A stretch of 62,400 bases of DNA from an uncultured Elusimicrobiales bacterium (GCA_944324645.1 CALUXB010000006.1:1-62400), one strand, 5' to 3'. Numbered from the stretch's first letter, positions 24,740 through 33,503 are shown. Numbers and translations: made by a program. The notes: generated by a model not told the origin, from the sequence alone.

Positions 24740-25995
24740 TATTCTGCCTCGGTAATTTCTAAATCTATTTCTTTTTTCTCCTGCACCAGGGCACGCAGCT
24801 GGGTTTTGGCTTGTGCAGACACAGCAGGGTCTGCCAACAGGGCCTCTATACTTTTCTGCGTGGGAACCAACGTCTTAGCAAGCAACTGCAAAGCACGCAA
24901 GGTATCAATCGTTTTTTGTTTGTCAGCAAATTCCAGCTTCATCCGCTGCGTCAGTTCCGCCCGGAATTTGGAGCCAAAATGCCGTTTATAGCCCAGTTTG
25001 TCCATTAGGGCAATAATCTCTTGACGCAAACGGCGCTCTTGCTGCAGTGCTTCGCCCAAGCGGTCTATTTTGTCTGAAAGGATTTCCGGCTCTGTTTTGG
25101 CCGCCGGCACGGGGGCCTGCCGTTCCACGGCGGACGAAGGAGTTTTGGAGTTAAACGGGTCATAGGCCGGGGGGGGAACATCGGGTATTTTAGCGCCCCA
25201 GCCGCTGGGGCCGTCATATTCTTTGCCGGTAAAAACTGGGCAAATATTATGATAGTCACACCAACGGCATTTATTTTCTTCTGGGGCCGGGTCAAATCTT
25301 CCGGCGCGGATATTGTCGGCTACGCCGAGCACTTTCTGCCAGAACTCATACATTTCTTTATCGCTGCCGCGCTCAAAAGACAGTTCCTGCAAAGAAGGCA
25401 AGTGGTAAAAACTAAGTGTTTGCACTTTTACTTCTTTGACCTTGGGGTCTAATTTTTGTACCAAATGCAAGACGGCGGGGCTGTTTTCGGCCACTTTTTG
25501 ATACATCATCAGCTGGTCCGGTTCCCGCTGGACAGTCTTGCCTGTTTTATAATCCAAAATTTTAATACGTCCGTCCCCCAAATAATCAATGCGGTCCAAA
25601 ATGCTAACCAGACTTAGACCATCTATATCCAGCGTACTTTTCATTTCTACCGACAACGGATGCACCAAAGAATTCCCATATTTGCCATAATAGGCCGTAA
25701 TAATACGGCGGCCTTCCTCCAAGCCTTGGGCTTCTTTTTCCGCCGAAGCATAGCCTTTTTGCTCAAAGGAAGTTTTACTCCAATAGTTTTGCAAGCAAGC
25801 CAGCGCTTCCTGCAAGGTAGGAAAGGCAGGATTAGCCGGATTATAAATATATTCCATCACCTCGTGCAAAGCCGTACCAAAGGCAAAGTAATATTTGGGC
25901 AGCTCCGGCAGCATATGGACATAACGGAATTTATACTTTTGCGGGCATTCTTTATACATACCCATTTTAGAATGAGAAAAGGAAAGTTTTTTCAC
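24739..25995 (-). CDS. RecB-like PD-(D/E)XK nuclease with Fe-S cluster Cys
   Basis: 418 residues from a GTG start. The PD-(D/E)XK core is FGTALHEVMEYI (His44), ILDRIDYLG (Asp134/137) and IKILDYKTGK (Asp148, Lys150), then QLMMYQ. Cys17 (KECPQKYKFRY) with Cys243, Cys246 and Cys252 (CRWCDYHNIC) makes the four-Cys Fe-S staple of AddB/Cas4-type nucleases. Residues about 260-310 are a Pro-rich linker and the C-terminus is coiled coil. It probably cuts or trims DNA ends in repair. There is no helicase or CRISPR locus nearby. Being first in an operon with an envelope transferase is unexpected. Confidence 0.88.
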   Translation of the reverse strand: MKKLSFSHSKMGMYKECPQKYKFRYVHMLPELPKYYFAFGTALHEVMEYIYNPANPAFPTLQEALACLQNYWSKTSFEQKGYASAEKEAQGLEEGRRIITAYYGKYGNSLVHPLSVEMKSTLDIDGLSLVSILDRIDYLGDGRIKILDYKTGKTVQREPDQLMMYQKVAENSPAVLHLVQKLDPKVKEVKVQTLSFYHLPSLQELSFERGSDKEMYEFWQKVLGVADNIRAGRFDPAPEENKCRWCDYHNICPVFTGKEYDGPSGWGAKIPDVPPPAYDPFNSKTPSSAVERQAPVPAAKTEPEILSDKIDRLGEALQQERRLRQEIIALMDKLGYKRHFGSKFRAELTQRMKLEFADKQKTIDTLRALQLLAKTLVPTQKSIEALLADPAVSAQAKTQLRALVQEKKEIDLEITEAE

Positions 25996-26095
25996 GCATT
26001 AACCCCTGTCTATACAATTACTTGTATTGTAGCATTTTAAGGTAAAAAAAGAGGAAAAAGCAGGAACGCCCACCAATGCAAAACGGCAAACAAAA

Positions 26096-26122
26096 GACGG
26101 CTCCGCTTTATACGGAGCCGTC
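26096..26122 (-). terminator. Terminator of the Cys-rich pilin-like gene
   Basis: GACGGCTCCG pairs with CGGAGCCGTC, with TTTTG on the minus strand. Confidence 0.85.
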
Positions 26123-26141
26123 CAATAGTCATCTAAAACTC

Positions 26142-27452
26142 TTACCGTCCTGGAGGGAAGATATTTATTCCACCCCCGCCGCCGCCACTGCCGGGGCGCT
26201 GAATGCCACCACCGCCACCTGTGGAGCCGCCTCCGGTAGAGCCGCCTGTGGAACCGCCGCCCGTAGAACCACCGCTGCTGCCGGCTCCAGGATTGAACCC
26301 ACCCGAACCGCTGCTACCGCTGGAACCGCCGGAAGACGCTTTGGTATATCCTAAACAATTGGTGGTGCACTGCACGCTGGTAGCACAATACCATTCTGTG
26401 GTAACTTTATTGATCGTTGCAGTGCTAGAACCAGCACCACACTGTTTTTCAGAAGAACCGGAGCAACACAGCGTTCCTAAGGTATTTTTGTTGCAAGTCA
26501 TACCCGTGCAACTAATATGGGTAGCAAAGGACCCACCGCCTGTAGAGCAACTTTTTCCCGTAGAAATCCACCCATATTGAGTGCTTCCTAAAGAGCCCAA
26601 GCTCACAGAAGAACTGGAGCAAGGTTTATAACATTGGGCATTGCTCACATCTTTATCATCACAGCAATACTTCCATCTATTTGTATCTTTGGCAATCAAA
26701 TCCGGATTGGTCAGACAAACATCTTCTCTGCAAGACGAGGTGTCCCACGCACTCCAAGAGCAGCTGCTGCTGCACGTGCGATACTGTTTTCCAGTCATAT
26801 TACCAGTACATTCTTGAGATTGGCTTGCACCCGGGCTGCACACGCCTTGCCCCGTGCAAGAGCTCCAAGATCCTGTAATCCACGATCCCGTTTGGGTGTC
26901 GCAGCTAACAGTACGGGTTTGCGTGCCACAGTTTCCGCAGGCCTGGCTGGCTGCCGGTTTTTCAGAGGAGGAGCAGCCCCCCTCAGGCTCCGGCTCCGGT
27001 TCCGGTTCCGGTTCAATCACAACTTCATCATTGGCACATTCGTCCTCTATTACCGGCATATCTTCGCATTTAGGATAGTCTTTATTTAAGCTATCACAAT
27101 AGCTTCCTTCACAGCACGTGCGGCCGTCTTTATAAGAAAGCATTTTTAAGGTATAGCCTTTATCAGAAGAGGCTGTAATCCCCTGCCCGGTCAACTGATA
27201 GTTATAATTGGGGCTGCTAATTCCAGAAAGCATTGCCATTTGTGATTTATCCGTTTGATAAACCTTACCAAAAGAACACCGATATTCCTGTTCACTGCGC
27301 ACCGCCCCAAAAATTTCTTCCGCTTCTGAAGTTTTCCGGGTTTCCAATACGCGCGCAAACTTGGGAACTGCCACCGCAGCCAAGACCCCCAATACGATGA
27401 CCACTACTAACAATTCGGTCAAAGTAAAAGCTTTTCTTTTTGAAAACAACAT
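26142..27452 (-). CDS. Cys-rich pilin-like protein with thrombospondin-like region and Gly-rich tail
   Basis: 436 residues. The N-terminus KAFTLTELLVVVIVLGVLAA is a type IV prepilin signal with Ala instead of Gly before the Phe. Residues about 40-130 resemble a pilin head. A (Glu-Pro)5 linker near residue 150 leads to a Cys-dense region of about 220 residues. It includes SWSSCTGQGVC, SSSCSWSAWDTSSC and CGNCGTQTRTVSCD, a pattern like thrombospondin type-1 repeats, and many CC pairs that imply disulfides. The tail (about 370-436) is Gly/Ser-rich (GGSTGGGSTGG), ending GGINIFPPGR. AGGAGG precedes the ATG. It looks like an adhesin displayed on a pilus or pseudopilus tip. Confidence 0.85.
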   Translation of the reverse strand: MLFSKRKAFTLTELLVVVIVLGVLAAVAVPKFARVLETRKTSEAEEIFGAVRSEQEYRCSFGKVYQTDKSQMAMLSGISSPNYNYQLTGQGITASSDKGYTLKMLSYKDGRTCCEGSYCDSLNKDYPKCEDMPVIEDECANDEVVIEPEPEPEPEPEGGCSSSEKPAASQACGNCGTQTRTVSCDTQTGSWITGSWSSCTGQGVCSPGASQSQECTGNMTGKQYRTCSSSCSWSAWDTSSCREDVCLTNPDLIAKDTNRWKYCCDDKDVSNAQCYKPCSSSSVSLGSLGSTQYGWISTGKSCSTGGGSFATHISCTGMTCNKNTLGTLCCSGSSEKQCGAGSSTATINKVTTEWYCATSVQCTTNCLGYTKASSGGSSGSSGSGGFNPGAGSSGGSTGGGSTGGSTGGGSTGGGGGIQRPGSGGGGGGINIFPPGR

Positions 27453-27479
27453 AGGTTTCCTCCTAGAAAATATTGCTTG

Positions 27480-27853
27480 TTTTACACCAAAACACCTATC
27501 GGCAAGTATATCAAGAAGCGTATGATAATATACCCATAATTGAATTTAGGAATTTAAAATATAAAAATCAAGTCCAGTAATGGACTTTGCTATTTTCCCC
27601 AAATAGAAGATGTTTGAGGGAAATTTATAATAATGTAGAACATAAAGAACAAAATGAATGATTATATGAAGAAAGAACAATAAATGCGCTATACGCACGA
27701 TAATAGAAAATGCCTTGTAAAAAAAGTCTGAATACAAATCAGCCCTCTACTGAGATTTTGCTGACACGCCGCTTGCCTATTACGCGTTTGGGCTTTGAAA
27801 AAGAAGGGGGGATTTTGGCTTTTTTGCTAGGATAGAGGACTTTACAATAAAAA
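27480..27853. other. AT-rich gene-free stretch
   Basis: The only long frame is a 63-codon minus-strand ORF at 27546-27737 without a ribosome-binding site; I do not call it. No hairpin terminator is evident after tRNA-Arg. Confidence 0.5.
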
Positions 27854-27925
27854 TACCCCCATACAGAATCGAACTGTAATCCCCTGCTTAGAAGGCAGGT
27901 GCTCTATCCGTTGAGCTATGGGGGC
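27854..27925 (-). tRNA. tRNA-Arg (anticodon TCT)
   Basis: The minus strand has a 7-bp acceptor stem GCCCCCA/TGGGGGT, D arm GCTCAACGGATAGAGC, anticodon stem CCTGC/GCAGG with loop CTTCTAA (anticodon TCT, reading AGA/AGG), and T arm TACAGTTCGATTCTGTA. The discriminator is A and CCA is not encoded. Confidence 0.95.
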
Positions 27926-27986
27926 ATAAAAATAACGCCAAAGCGCGTCTTTTCTTTATTTTACAAAATTACAGAGCCGCTTGCAC

Positions 27987-28013
27987 AAAAGCCCCGCAGA
28001 AGCGGGGCTTAAA
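27987..28013 (-). terminator. MFS gene terminator
   Basis: AAAAGCCCCGC pairs with GCGGGGCTT; T-rich on the minus-strand side. Confidence 0.8.
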
Positions 28014-28053
28014 AACAGAACCACAAGGCGCACGGATACCGTCAGATAGAGCC

Positions 28054-29427
28054 TTACGCCTTTTGCTTGCCGCCTTCAATCCATTTGCGCGTCAGTAACA
28101 ACCCTATAGGAGAAATACAAGCAATAAAAGCATAAATCAGCCACATTTCTCCCGGGTGTTGTATGCCGTCTTTGGGCACAAAATGGGAAAGCATAGATCC
28201 GGAATAAAGCCCCGTGGTGAACTTAGCCATAAACCACGGCAGCCCCGCCAGCCCCATATAAGCACCCACTTGGCCGACGGGGGCCAAGTCGCCCACATAT
28301 TCGTAAAAGCGGGAAGACCAGGCTGCTTCCCCTAAAGAGAAGATAATCACATACAAAATCAGCAACGTCAAGTCCGGCTGCTGCCCGATTAGTAAAAACG
28401 TCGTAGCAGCGGAAATGCTGGTGCCAATAATCAACATCTTAAATACGCTTACATTGCGTGTAAGCATAGCAATCAGCGGCACAAAGATAACGATGATAAA
28501 CGGATTAATGCCGTTAATCCATTCAAACTTAGCCGCCACTTCCGCCGGAAACACGCGGAAAATATAATCCGGCATCGTCAAAAACTGATGCGCAAAAAGC
28601 GTTTGTACCGGAAGCAGAATAAAAATAAACCACATAAAGCGCGCGTCCCGGAACGGCATTTCTGAGATACGTTGCTTCCAGGTTTTATTTTTATTTTCTT
28701 CTTCATTGGCTACAGCCACCCTGCATTCTTTTTCCGTCTTTTTGGTGAACAGCGTCATATGCGCCAGCAACAATACGCCCGTCAACGCCGTACAACTCAA
28801 AAATACACCCATAATCCCCCAGCCTAAACCGTGTATATTGCCAATAAAAGGTTCATCGGTGCGGATAAAGGGGGAAACAAAGTTTTCAAACACAATTCCC
28901 AAATTCATAATCGCGTAAATAAAACTAAACGCAATAGCGGATACTTTGGGATTTGTATATTCCTTAGCTCCGGCGTACAAAGCCGGCTGCAAGATGCCCG
29001 AGCCCAAAGCCATTAGCACAATAGCCGCCCAAGACATCACATAGCCTACCGGCTGCAGCCCCATTTGAGAAGGAAGTTCTGCAAAGCCCAATAACACCCG
29101 GCCGGAAAACAATAGCACCAACGCTATTGTTAAAGCTTTGCGCACGCCATATTTATCAGAAACAAATCCGCCGCCAAACATAAACAGCGTAACCAGCCCT
29201 GTAAATGTGGAAACGCTGATACCGGTCATCGCGTCGCTCATACCGACGCTTCCGCCCAAATACAGCGTAAGCAGGGTAAGTATGCCGAAATAAGCAATAC
29301 CTTCCCCGAAGTTGACCAGATTTACCAGCCAAAAAGCCCGCGAAGAAGAAAAAATAATTTTTAATTCTTCTTTCAGCGAGGTTTTGGCTTCTGGTGCCTT
29401 TTGTACCGTTTGTTCGTTTTCGCTCAT
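28054..29427 (-). CDS. MFS transporter, POT/peptide-permease-like
   Basis: 457 residues with about twelve membrane helices and the MFS loop 2-3 motif GGGFVSDKYGVRKAL. The early stretch FWLVNLVNFGEGIAYFGILTLLTLYL resembles the POT/PTR helix 1 E-x-x-x-Y/F region (EGIAYFG), and GSGILQPALYAGAKEYTN the following conserved region. It therefore probably imports di- or tripeptides, or related compounds, with protons, matching the PepT peptidase in this window. A perfect TATAAT (29435-29440, minus strand) ends 7 nt before the ATG. There is no ribosome-binding site, so the mRNA is probably leaderless. Confidence 0.82.
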   Translation of the reverse strand: MSENEQTVQKAPEAKTSLKEELKIIFSSSRAFWLVNLVNFGEGIAYFGILTLLTLYLGGSVGMSDAMTGISVSTFTGLVTLFMFGGGFVSDKYGVRKALTIALVLLFSGRVLLGFAELPSQMGLQPVGYVMSWAAIVLMALGSGILQPALYAGAKEYTNPKVSAIAFSFIYAIMNLGIVFENFVSPFIRTDEPFIGNIHGLGWGIMGVFLSCTALTGVLLLAHMTLFTKKTEKECRVAVANEEENKNKTWKQRISEMPFRDARFMWFIFILLPVQTLFAHQFLTMPDYIFRVFPAEVAAKFEWINGINPFIIVIFVPLIAMLTRNVSVFKMLIIGTSISAATTFLLIGQQPDLTLLILYVIIFSLGEAAWSSRFYEYVGDLAPVGQVGAYMGLAGLPWFMAKFTTGLYSGSMLSHFVPKDGIQHPGEMWLIYAFIACISPIGLLLTRKWIEGGKQKA

Positions 29428-29434
29428 AAGAATT

Positions 29435-29440
29435 ATTATA
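29435..29440 (-). promoter_or_regulatory. -10 box placing the MFS mRNA start at its ATG
   Basis: TATAAT on the minus strand with 7 nt to the ATG at 29427. The predicted transcription start coincides with the start codon. Confidence 0.6.
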
Positions 29441-29477
29441 TTCTTTTATGAAGCCCGACGGAAGTTTTTTACATCAT

Positions 29478-29507
29478 TTGTCAATTTCCGGCAGGAATTG
29501 CTACTAT
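29478..29507 (+). promoter_or_regulatory. Promoter of the HEPN-like gene, leaderless layout
   Basis: TTGTCA (29478-29483), 18-nt spacer, TGC-TACTAT extended -10 (29502-29507), then 6 nt to the ATG at 29514. Confidence 0.65.
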
Positions 29508-29513
29508 TGAAAA

Positions 29514-30446
29514 ATGAAACGCCTGTTAAAACCCCAAATTCAAAAACGCGCAGAGGAAATCAAATGTCGGATGCTGCATTGCAAGCCCTTTGAACAACCG
29601 CTGGGGGTACTGTATCAGGATTTACGCCTAGCAGGCAAACACGAGTGGACGGTGCAAGTTTATCACTTTCTATTACTCTATGTGCCTAACCAACAAAAAA
29701 ACCGGCTCTTTCATCCCGCCTTACTGCAGGCCTTTTTATCGTTGGGATTATATGAACAAGCCCGACTCGTCGCCCAAGTGCTGGCCGCCCAAAACCCCAA
29801 TGACCCAGAAATAATCAAACTATCCAGCAGTCTGCGCAGCCACAATGAAAACTTCCTGCCTTCTTATACGCCTTTGGCCTCATTAAGCAAATATGCCGCC
29901 TCTAAAGAAACCAACCGCTCTGCAGTGCCGTCCGCCTTGCCGCAGAAATGGCAACAATGGCTGCAAGCTTTCACCCCGGACAAATTGCAACAAACCGGCT
30001 ATTTTGAGAAAAGAAAACAGCTCGCCCGCGCACCGCTGAAATACCGCACAGCCCTGCTGCAAGCTTTGGATGAATTGACCTGCTGTTACCTGTTGGAACA
30101 GCGCCGGGCGGTGGCGGCATTGTCCGGCGCACTGCTGGAAATATTGTTGGCGTTGCTTATACTCAAAAAGCTGCATAAACACAAAATTGCTGTTGAAGGG
30201 CAAAAGGCACAGGATATATTGGATTTGCATTTAAATCAGCTGATAACCATTTGTGCCCAAAAAGAGCTGCTGCCGCCAAACGCCTTAAAACTGTTGCGCA
30301 CCGCCCGTGTACAACGCAATTTTATTCACCCCGGAAAAGAATTGCTGGAAAATAGCCCGCTTTCTCCCGCCGGAGCGCGCATTTGCTTTTTAGCGGTAAT
30401 GGAAATAATAGACGTGCTCTTTTCTTCTCAGGCAGCCGCCCGCTAA
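29514..30446 (+). CDS. Unknown protein with HEPN/DUF4145-like C-terminal domain
   Basis: 310 residues, no signal or membrane helix. The first 110 residues are helical with TPR-like spacing (LLQAFLSLGLYEQARLVAQVLAAQNPNDPEI). Residues about 195-305 resemble the HEPN-type DUF4145 domain: AVAALSGALLEILLALLILKK, then a late R265-V-Q-R268-N-F-I-H272 motif (the R-x(4-6)-H site of HEPN ribonucleases) and closing helix AVMEIIDVLF. HEPN proteins act in RNA cleavage, toxin-antitoxin and phage defence systems. The assignment is from pattern only. The gene has its own promoter and no obvious antitoxin partner. Confidence 0.6.
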   Translation: MKRLLKPQIQKRAEEIKCRMLHCKPFEQPLGVLYQDLRLAGKHEWTVQVYHFLLLYVPNQQKNRLFHPALLQAFLSLGLYEQARLVAQVLAAQNPNDPEIIKLSSSLRSHNENFLPSYTPLASLSKYAASKETNRSAVPSALPQKWQQWLQAFTPDKLQQTGYFEKRKQLARAPLKYRTALLQALDELTCCYLLEQRRAVAALSGALLEILLALLILKKLHKHKIAVEGQKAQDILDLHLNQLITICAQKELLPPNALKLLRTARVQRNFIHPGKELLENSPLSPAGARICFLAVMEIIDVLFSSQAAAR

Positions 30447-30545
30447 CCCTGCTTTTACCAGACCTATTCCTTTTTATAAAAAACAGGAATGCAATTAGTT
30501 CTTTAAAAAGCAAACGGCTGCGGAGGGGGAGAAGAAAGAATAAGC

Positions 30546-30551
30546 TATAAT
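30546..30551 (+). promoter_or_regulatory. -10 box of the YejM-like gene
   Basis: TATAAT with 7 nt to the ATG at 30559 and no ribosome-binding site between them. No good -35 is seen. Confidence 0.55.
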
Positions 30552-30558
30552 TTATACT

Positions 30559-32355
30559 ATGAGTTATAAAAATATTTTTTGGTTTTGTTTTCTAGAATTT
30601 ATCCTGTGGTGTCTGCTCTCTCTATCCTATTTTGCCATCAGCGGATTTTATCCCAGCGCAACAGGTGCCTTATTTACTGTTTTATTTATCCCTGGCAACA
30701 ATTTTATGTTTGCTGCCGGATTGTTTGTCCTGCTGGTATTGCTTAGACTGGTTGGGCCGCGCACAGCTGCCGCCGGGGCTATTATCCTAGGTAGTATTTT
30801 TAATTTGGCTCTGCTGTTGGACTTATTTGTATATACGCAATACCGCTTTCACATCAGTATAGCTATGCTGCAATTATTTTTTGGGCCGGCCGGGCGGGAA
30901 ATTTTCGTCTTTCCGGCAGCCACTTATTTTATTTTGGCTATAGCCGTAGTTGCTATTATTGCCGCCACGTGGGGGCTGACTCAAGCTGCCCGCAAAATCT
31001 CTTGGGGTACGAAAACGGCAATTACTACTGGCGTTTTGCTTCTCTTTATTTTTGCCGGCTATAACGGTATGTATGCGTGGGGAAAGTTTATGGCGGTGCC
31101 CTCTGTGTTGACACAAGTGCCCTACTTGCCCTGGGCCCAGCCGCTGAGTATGAACCGCCGCTTGCGCAAGCTGGGTTTTGAACCTGCCAGCCAACCCTAT
31201 GAAACCCCGCGTGCCGGTACGCTTAATTACCCGCTGGCTGATTTGGTGTGCCGCCCTCAAAAAAAGCCCAACATTTTGGTCATCTTAATAGACTCTTGGC
31301 GGGCGGATTCTTTTTCAAAAGAAATAACGCCCTATCTTTACACGGCTTATCAAAATGCCCCAGACGCTTTTTACTTTACCAACCACTTGGCCGGAGGAAA
31401 TGCCACCGAGGCCGGCGTGTTTTCTCTGTTTTATTCTATGCCTTATTCATATTGGGACAGCGTAACTGGGGCCAAAATCCGCCCCATATTAATGCAAGAG
31501 TTGGCAGATCAGGGCTACCAGTTTGGCATTTATGCCAGCTCTAAATTAAACAGCCCCGAATTTAACCAAAATGTTTTTTCCCACATTGATTCCTTGCGCA
31601 TTTCTTCAGATGGAGAAAATAAATGGCAGCGCGACGCAAATGCACAACAAGAATTTCTGTCCTTTTTAGACCAGCGGGACCCGCAGCGGCCTTTCTTTGG
31701 CTTTCTCTTTTACGATTCCGCCCACGGGCAGGACTTCCCGCCGGATTATCCAGCCCCGTTCACCCCATACGGCGACAAGATGAACTACCTGCTTCTGACT
31801 AAAAACACAGATCCCGCCCCGTATATGAACCGTTATAAAAATTCCGTGCATTACATTGACAGCCTGCTGGGAGCGCTTTTTCAAGAACTCCAAAAACGCG
31901 GTTTAGATAAAAATACCATTATCGTATTAACCGGGGACCACGGCCAAGAAATCAACGACACCCGCAATAACTTTTGGGGCCACAACAGCAATTTTGCCAA
32001 ATACCAAACCCACGTACCCTTGCTAGTGTGGTGGCCGGGCAAACAAGGGGAAAAGCTAGATTACCGCACTTCTCATTATGATATTGTACCCGCTTTATTG
32101 CAGCACGCGCTTGCCTGCAGCAACCCCGCTTCGGACTACAGTTCCGGCTATGATTTATTTGATACCACCCCGCGACCCTGGACTTTGATTTTAAGCTATA
32201 CCAATAAAGCCATACGGGAAGGGGACAATATCTCCGTGCTTAATAATTATGGAGGTATGACCCACTATGATGAGGATTTTATTCCTTCAGGCAAATCCGT
32301 CAGCCCGCAAGCTTTGGCGGAAAGTTTAAAGGAGTTCAGCCATTTTTATAAATAA
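30559..32355 (+). CDS. YejM/PbgA-like inner-membrane sulfatase-fold protein
   Basis: 598 residues, close to the 586 of E. coli YejM. Five N-terminal membrane helices (about 8-190) are followed by a periplasmic alkaline-phosphatase-fold domain. Visible sites are ILVILIDSWRADSFS (metal Asp), LAGGNATEAGVFSLFYSMP (Thr at the nucleophile position), FGFLFYDSAHG, and VLTGDHGQEIND with a later WGHNSNF (metal ligands). YejM-type proteins sense periplasmic LPS and control LpxC turnover in Enterobacteria; related proteins transfer phosphoglycerol. Here the metal-site residues look intact, so it may be catalytic. It is clearly distinct from the LtaS-like protein at 22814. Confidence 0.85.
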   Translation: MSYKNIFWFCFLEFILWCLLSLSYFAISGFYPSATGALFTVLFIPGNNFMFAAGLFVLLVLLRLVGPRTAAAGAIILGSIFNLALLLDLFVYTQYRFHISIAMLQLFFGPAGREIFVFPAATYFILAIAVVAIIAATWGLTQAARKISWGTKTAITTGVLLLFIFAGYNGMYAWGKFMAVPSVLTQVPYLPWAQPLSMNRRLRKLGFEPASQPYETPRAGTLNYPLADLVCRPQKKPNILVILIDSWRADSFSKEITPYLYTAYQNAPDAFYFTNHLAGGNATEAGVFSLFYSMPYSYWDSVTGAKIRPILMQELADQGYQFGIYASSKLNSPEFNQNVFSHIDSLRISSDGENKWQRDANAQQEFLSFLDQRDPQRPFFGFLFYDSAHGQDFPPDYPAPFTPYGDKMNYLLLTKNTDPAPYMNRYKNSVHYIDSLLGALFQELQKRGLDKNTIIVLTGDHGQEINDTRNNFWGHNSNFAKYQTHVPLLVWWPGKQGEKLDYRTSHYDIVPALLQHALACSNPASDYSSGYDLFDTTPRPWTLILSYTNKAIREGDNISVLNNYGGMTHYDEDFIPSGKSVSPQALAESLKEFSHFYK

Positions 32356-32407
32356 TCTGTTAGTGCCCTGCCCCGCAGATACTGCGCCAAAGGGGAAATG
32401 AATTAAA

Positions 32408-32884
32408 ATGAGAGTAGAGCAAGTAAAAGATTTTTTAGCCAAACACGGCCTAGCGGCCCAATATATGCAATTTGCCGTTTCTTCTGCTACGGTGGAGCTG
32501 GCGGCAAAGGCTATAGGCTGCCCGCCGCAGCAAATTGTCAAAACGCTGGCTTTTAAAACCAAAACCGGGCCGATTGTTATCTGTATATGCGGAACCTCTA
32601 AAATAGACAACCCAAAATTTAAGGCGCTTTTCGGGGAAAAAGCCGTTTTTCCGCACGGCGAAGAGGTGGAACAATTGACCGGGCACCCCGTCGGAGGAGT
32701 CTGCCCGTTTGCACTCAATGAAGGGGTACGGGTGTTCTTGGACGAAAGCATTCGCCCCTTTGACTTTGTCTATCCGGCGGCGGGAGCTCCTAATAATGCC
32801 GTAAAACTAACACCAGAACAGTTACAGCAAATCACCCGCGCACCGTGGGTGGATGTAACGAAAAGTTCTCTAAACGCAATATAG
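32408..32884 (+). CDS. YbaK/EbsC-type aminoacyl-tRNA deacylase
   Basis: 158 residues covering the whole YbaK/ProX editing domain. Conserved elements are SATVELAAKAIGCPPQQIVKTLAFKT (with the catalytic-site Lys), PIVICICGTSKID, HPVGGVCPFALNEGVRVFLDESI and FVYPAAGAPNNAVKLTPEQLQQIT. Family members hydrolyse mischarged tRNAs such as Cys- or Ala-tRNAPro in the cytoplasm. It starts 52 nt after the YejM-like gene, with GGGG upstream of the ATG. Confidence 0.9.
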   Translation: MRVEQVKDFLAKHGLAAQYMQFAVSSATVELAAKAIGCPPQQIVKTLAFKTKTGPIVICICGTSKIDNPKFKALFGEKAVFPHGEEVEQLTGHPVGGVCPFALNEGVRVFLDESIRPFDFVYPAAGAPNNAVKLTPEQLQQITRAPWVDVTKSSLNAI

Positions 32885-32963
32885 CCCAACACCCCAGCCG
32901 TAAAATTACTCCTTTCTCTTGGATGTCTATTAACAAAAGAGGCTTTCCTACCTTAGCAAAATG

Positions 32964-32972
32964 TGCTATAGT
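32964..32972 (+). promoter_or_regulatory. Extended -10 promoter of the DUF805 gene
   Basis: TGC-TATAGT at 32964-32972, 40 nt before the ATG, followed by an AGGAGGAG ribosome-binding site. Confidence 0.6.
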
Positions 32973-33012
32973 AAATCAGATATTTATTTTATAACAGGAG
33001 GAGAAAGGGTTT

Positions 33013-33378
33013 ATGTCCGCACTAAAAACGTATTTCTTTGATGTCATCGCAAAGCAATATATCCATTTGCAAGGCCGCGCCAGCCGCAAGCAATATTGGA
33101 TGTATGCTCTGTTCTATATCGTAGTCAATATTGTATTGGGTATATTAAGCAGTATGGATAATATATTAGGGATTTTATTTTTCATATGCTTTATGTTATA
33201 TTCCTTGGCTTTGTTATTGCCGTCCATTTCCATTTCGGTACGGCGTTTGCACGATATAAACCGCAGTGGCTGGTGGCTGCTGATCTTCATCGTTCCTATG
33301 CTGGGAACGTTGATTTGGTTGGTCTTTATGCTCTGGCCGGGAACGCCGGGCCCGAACCGCTTTGGAAATCAAAACTAG
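33013..33378 (+). CDS. DUF805 membrane protein
   Basis: 121 residues with four membrane helices and the DUF805 signature: GRASRKQYWMYALF before helix 1, SVRRLHDINRSGWWLL between helices 2 and 3, and a C-terminal LWPGTPGPNRFG. It is an inner-membrane protein of unknown activity. It has a strong ribosome-binding site and its own terminator. Confidence 0.92.
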   Translation: MSALKTYFFDVIAKQYIHLQGRASRKQYWMYALFYIVVNIVLGILSSMDNILGILFFICFMLYSLALLLPSISISVRRLHDINRSGWWLLIFIVPMLGTLIWLVFMLWPGTPGPNRFGNQN

Positions 33379-33381
33379 TTT

Positions 33382-33412
33382 AAAAACCGCCCGAAAAAAT
33401 GGGCGGTTTTTT
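33382..33412 (+). terminator. DUF805 gene terminator
   Basis: AAAAACCGCCC pairs with GGGCGGTTTTT. Confidence 0.92.
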
Positions 33413-33488
33413 ATAAAAGAAAAATTCTTTTAGTCATCAGTTTTTATTCATTCCCAACGCAGGCTTTCGTATGCTGCATCTAAGAAAT

Positions 33489-33497
33489 TGCTAAAAT
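33489..33497 (+). promoter_or_regulatory. Extended -10 box of the Menorin-like gene
   Basis: TGC-TAAAAT ends 6 nt before the ATG at 33504; no ribosome-binding site fits in that gap. Confidence 0.55.
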
Positions 33498-33503
33498 ATC
33501 CCT

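Noticed and set aside
27546..27737. A 63-codon hydrophobic ORF on the minus strand next to tRNA-Arg
   Set aside because: There is no ribosome-binding site or fitting promoter, it lies in AT-rich DNA where Phe/Ile/Leu/Tyr-rich frames arise easily, and it resembles no known small protein.
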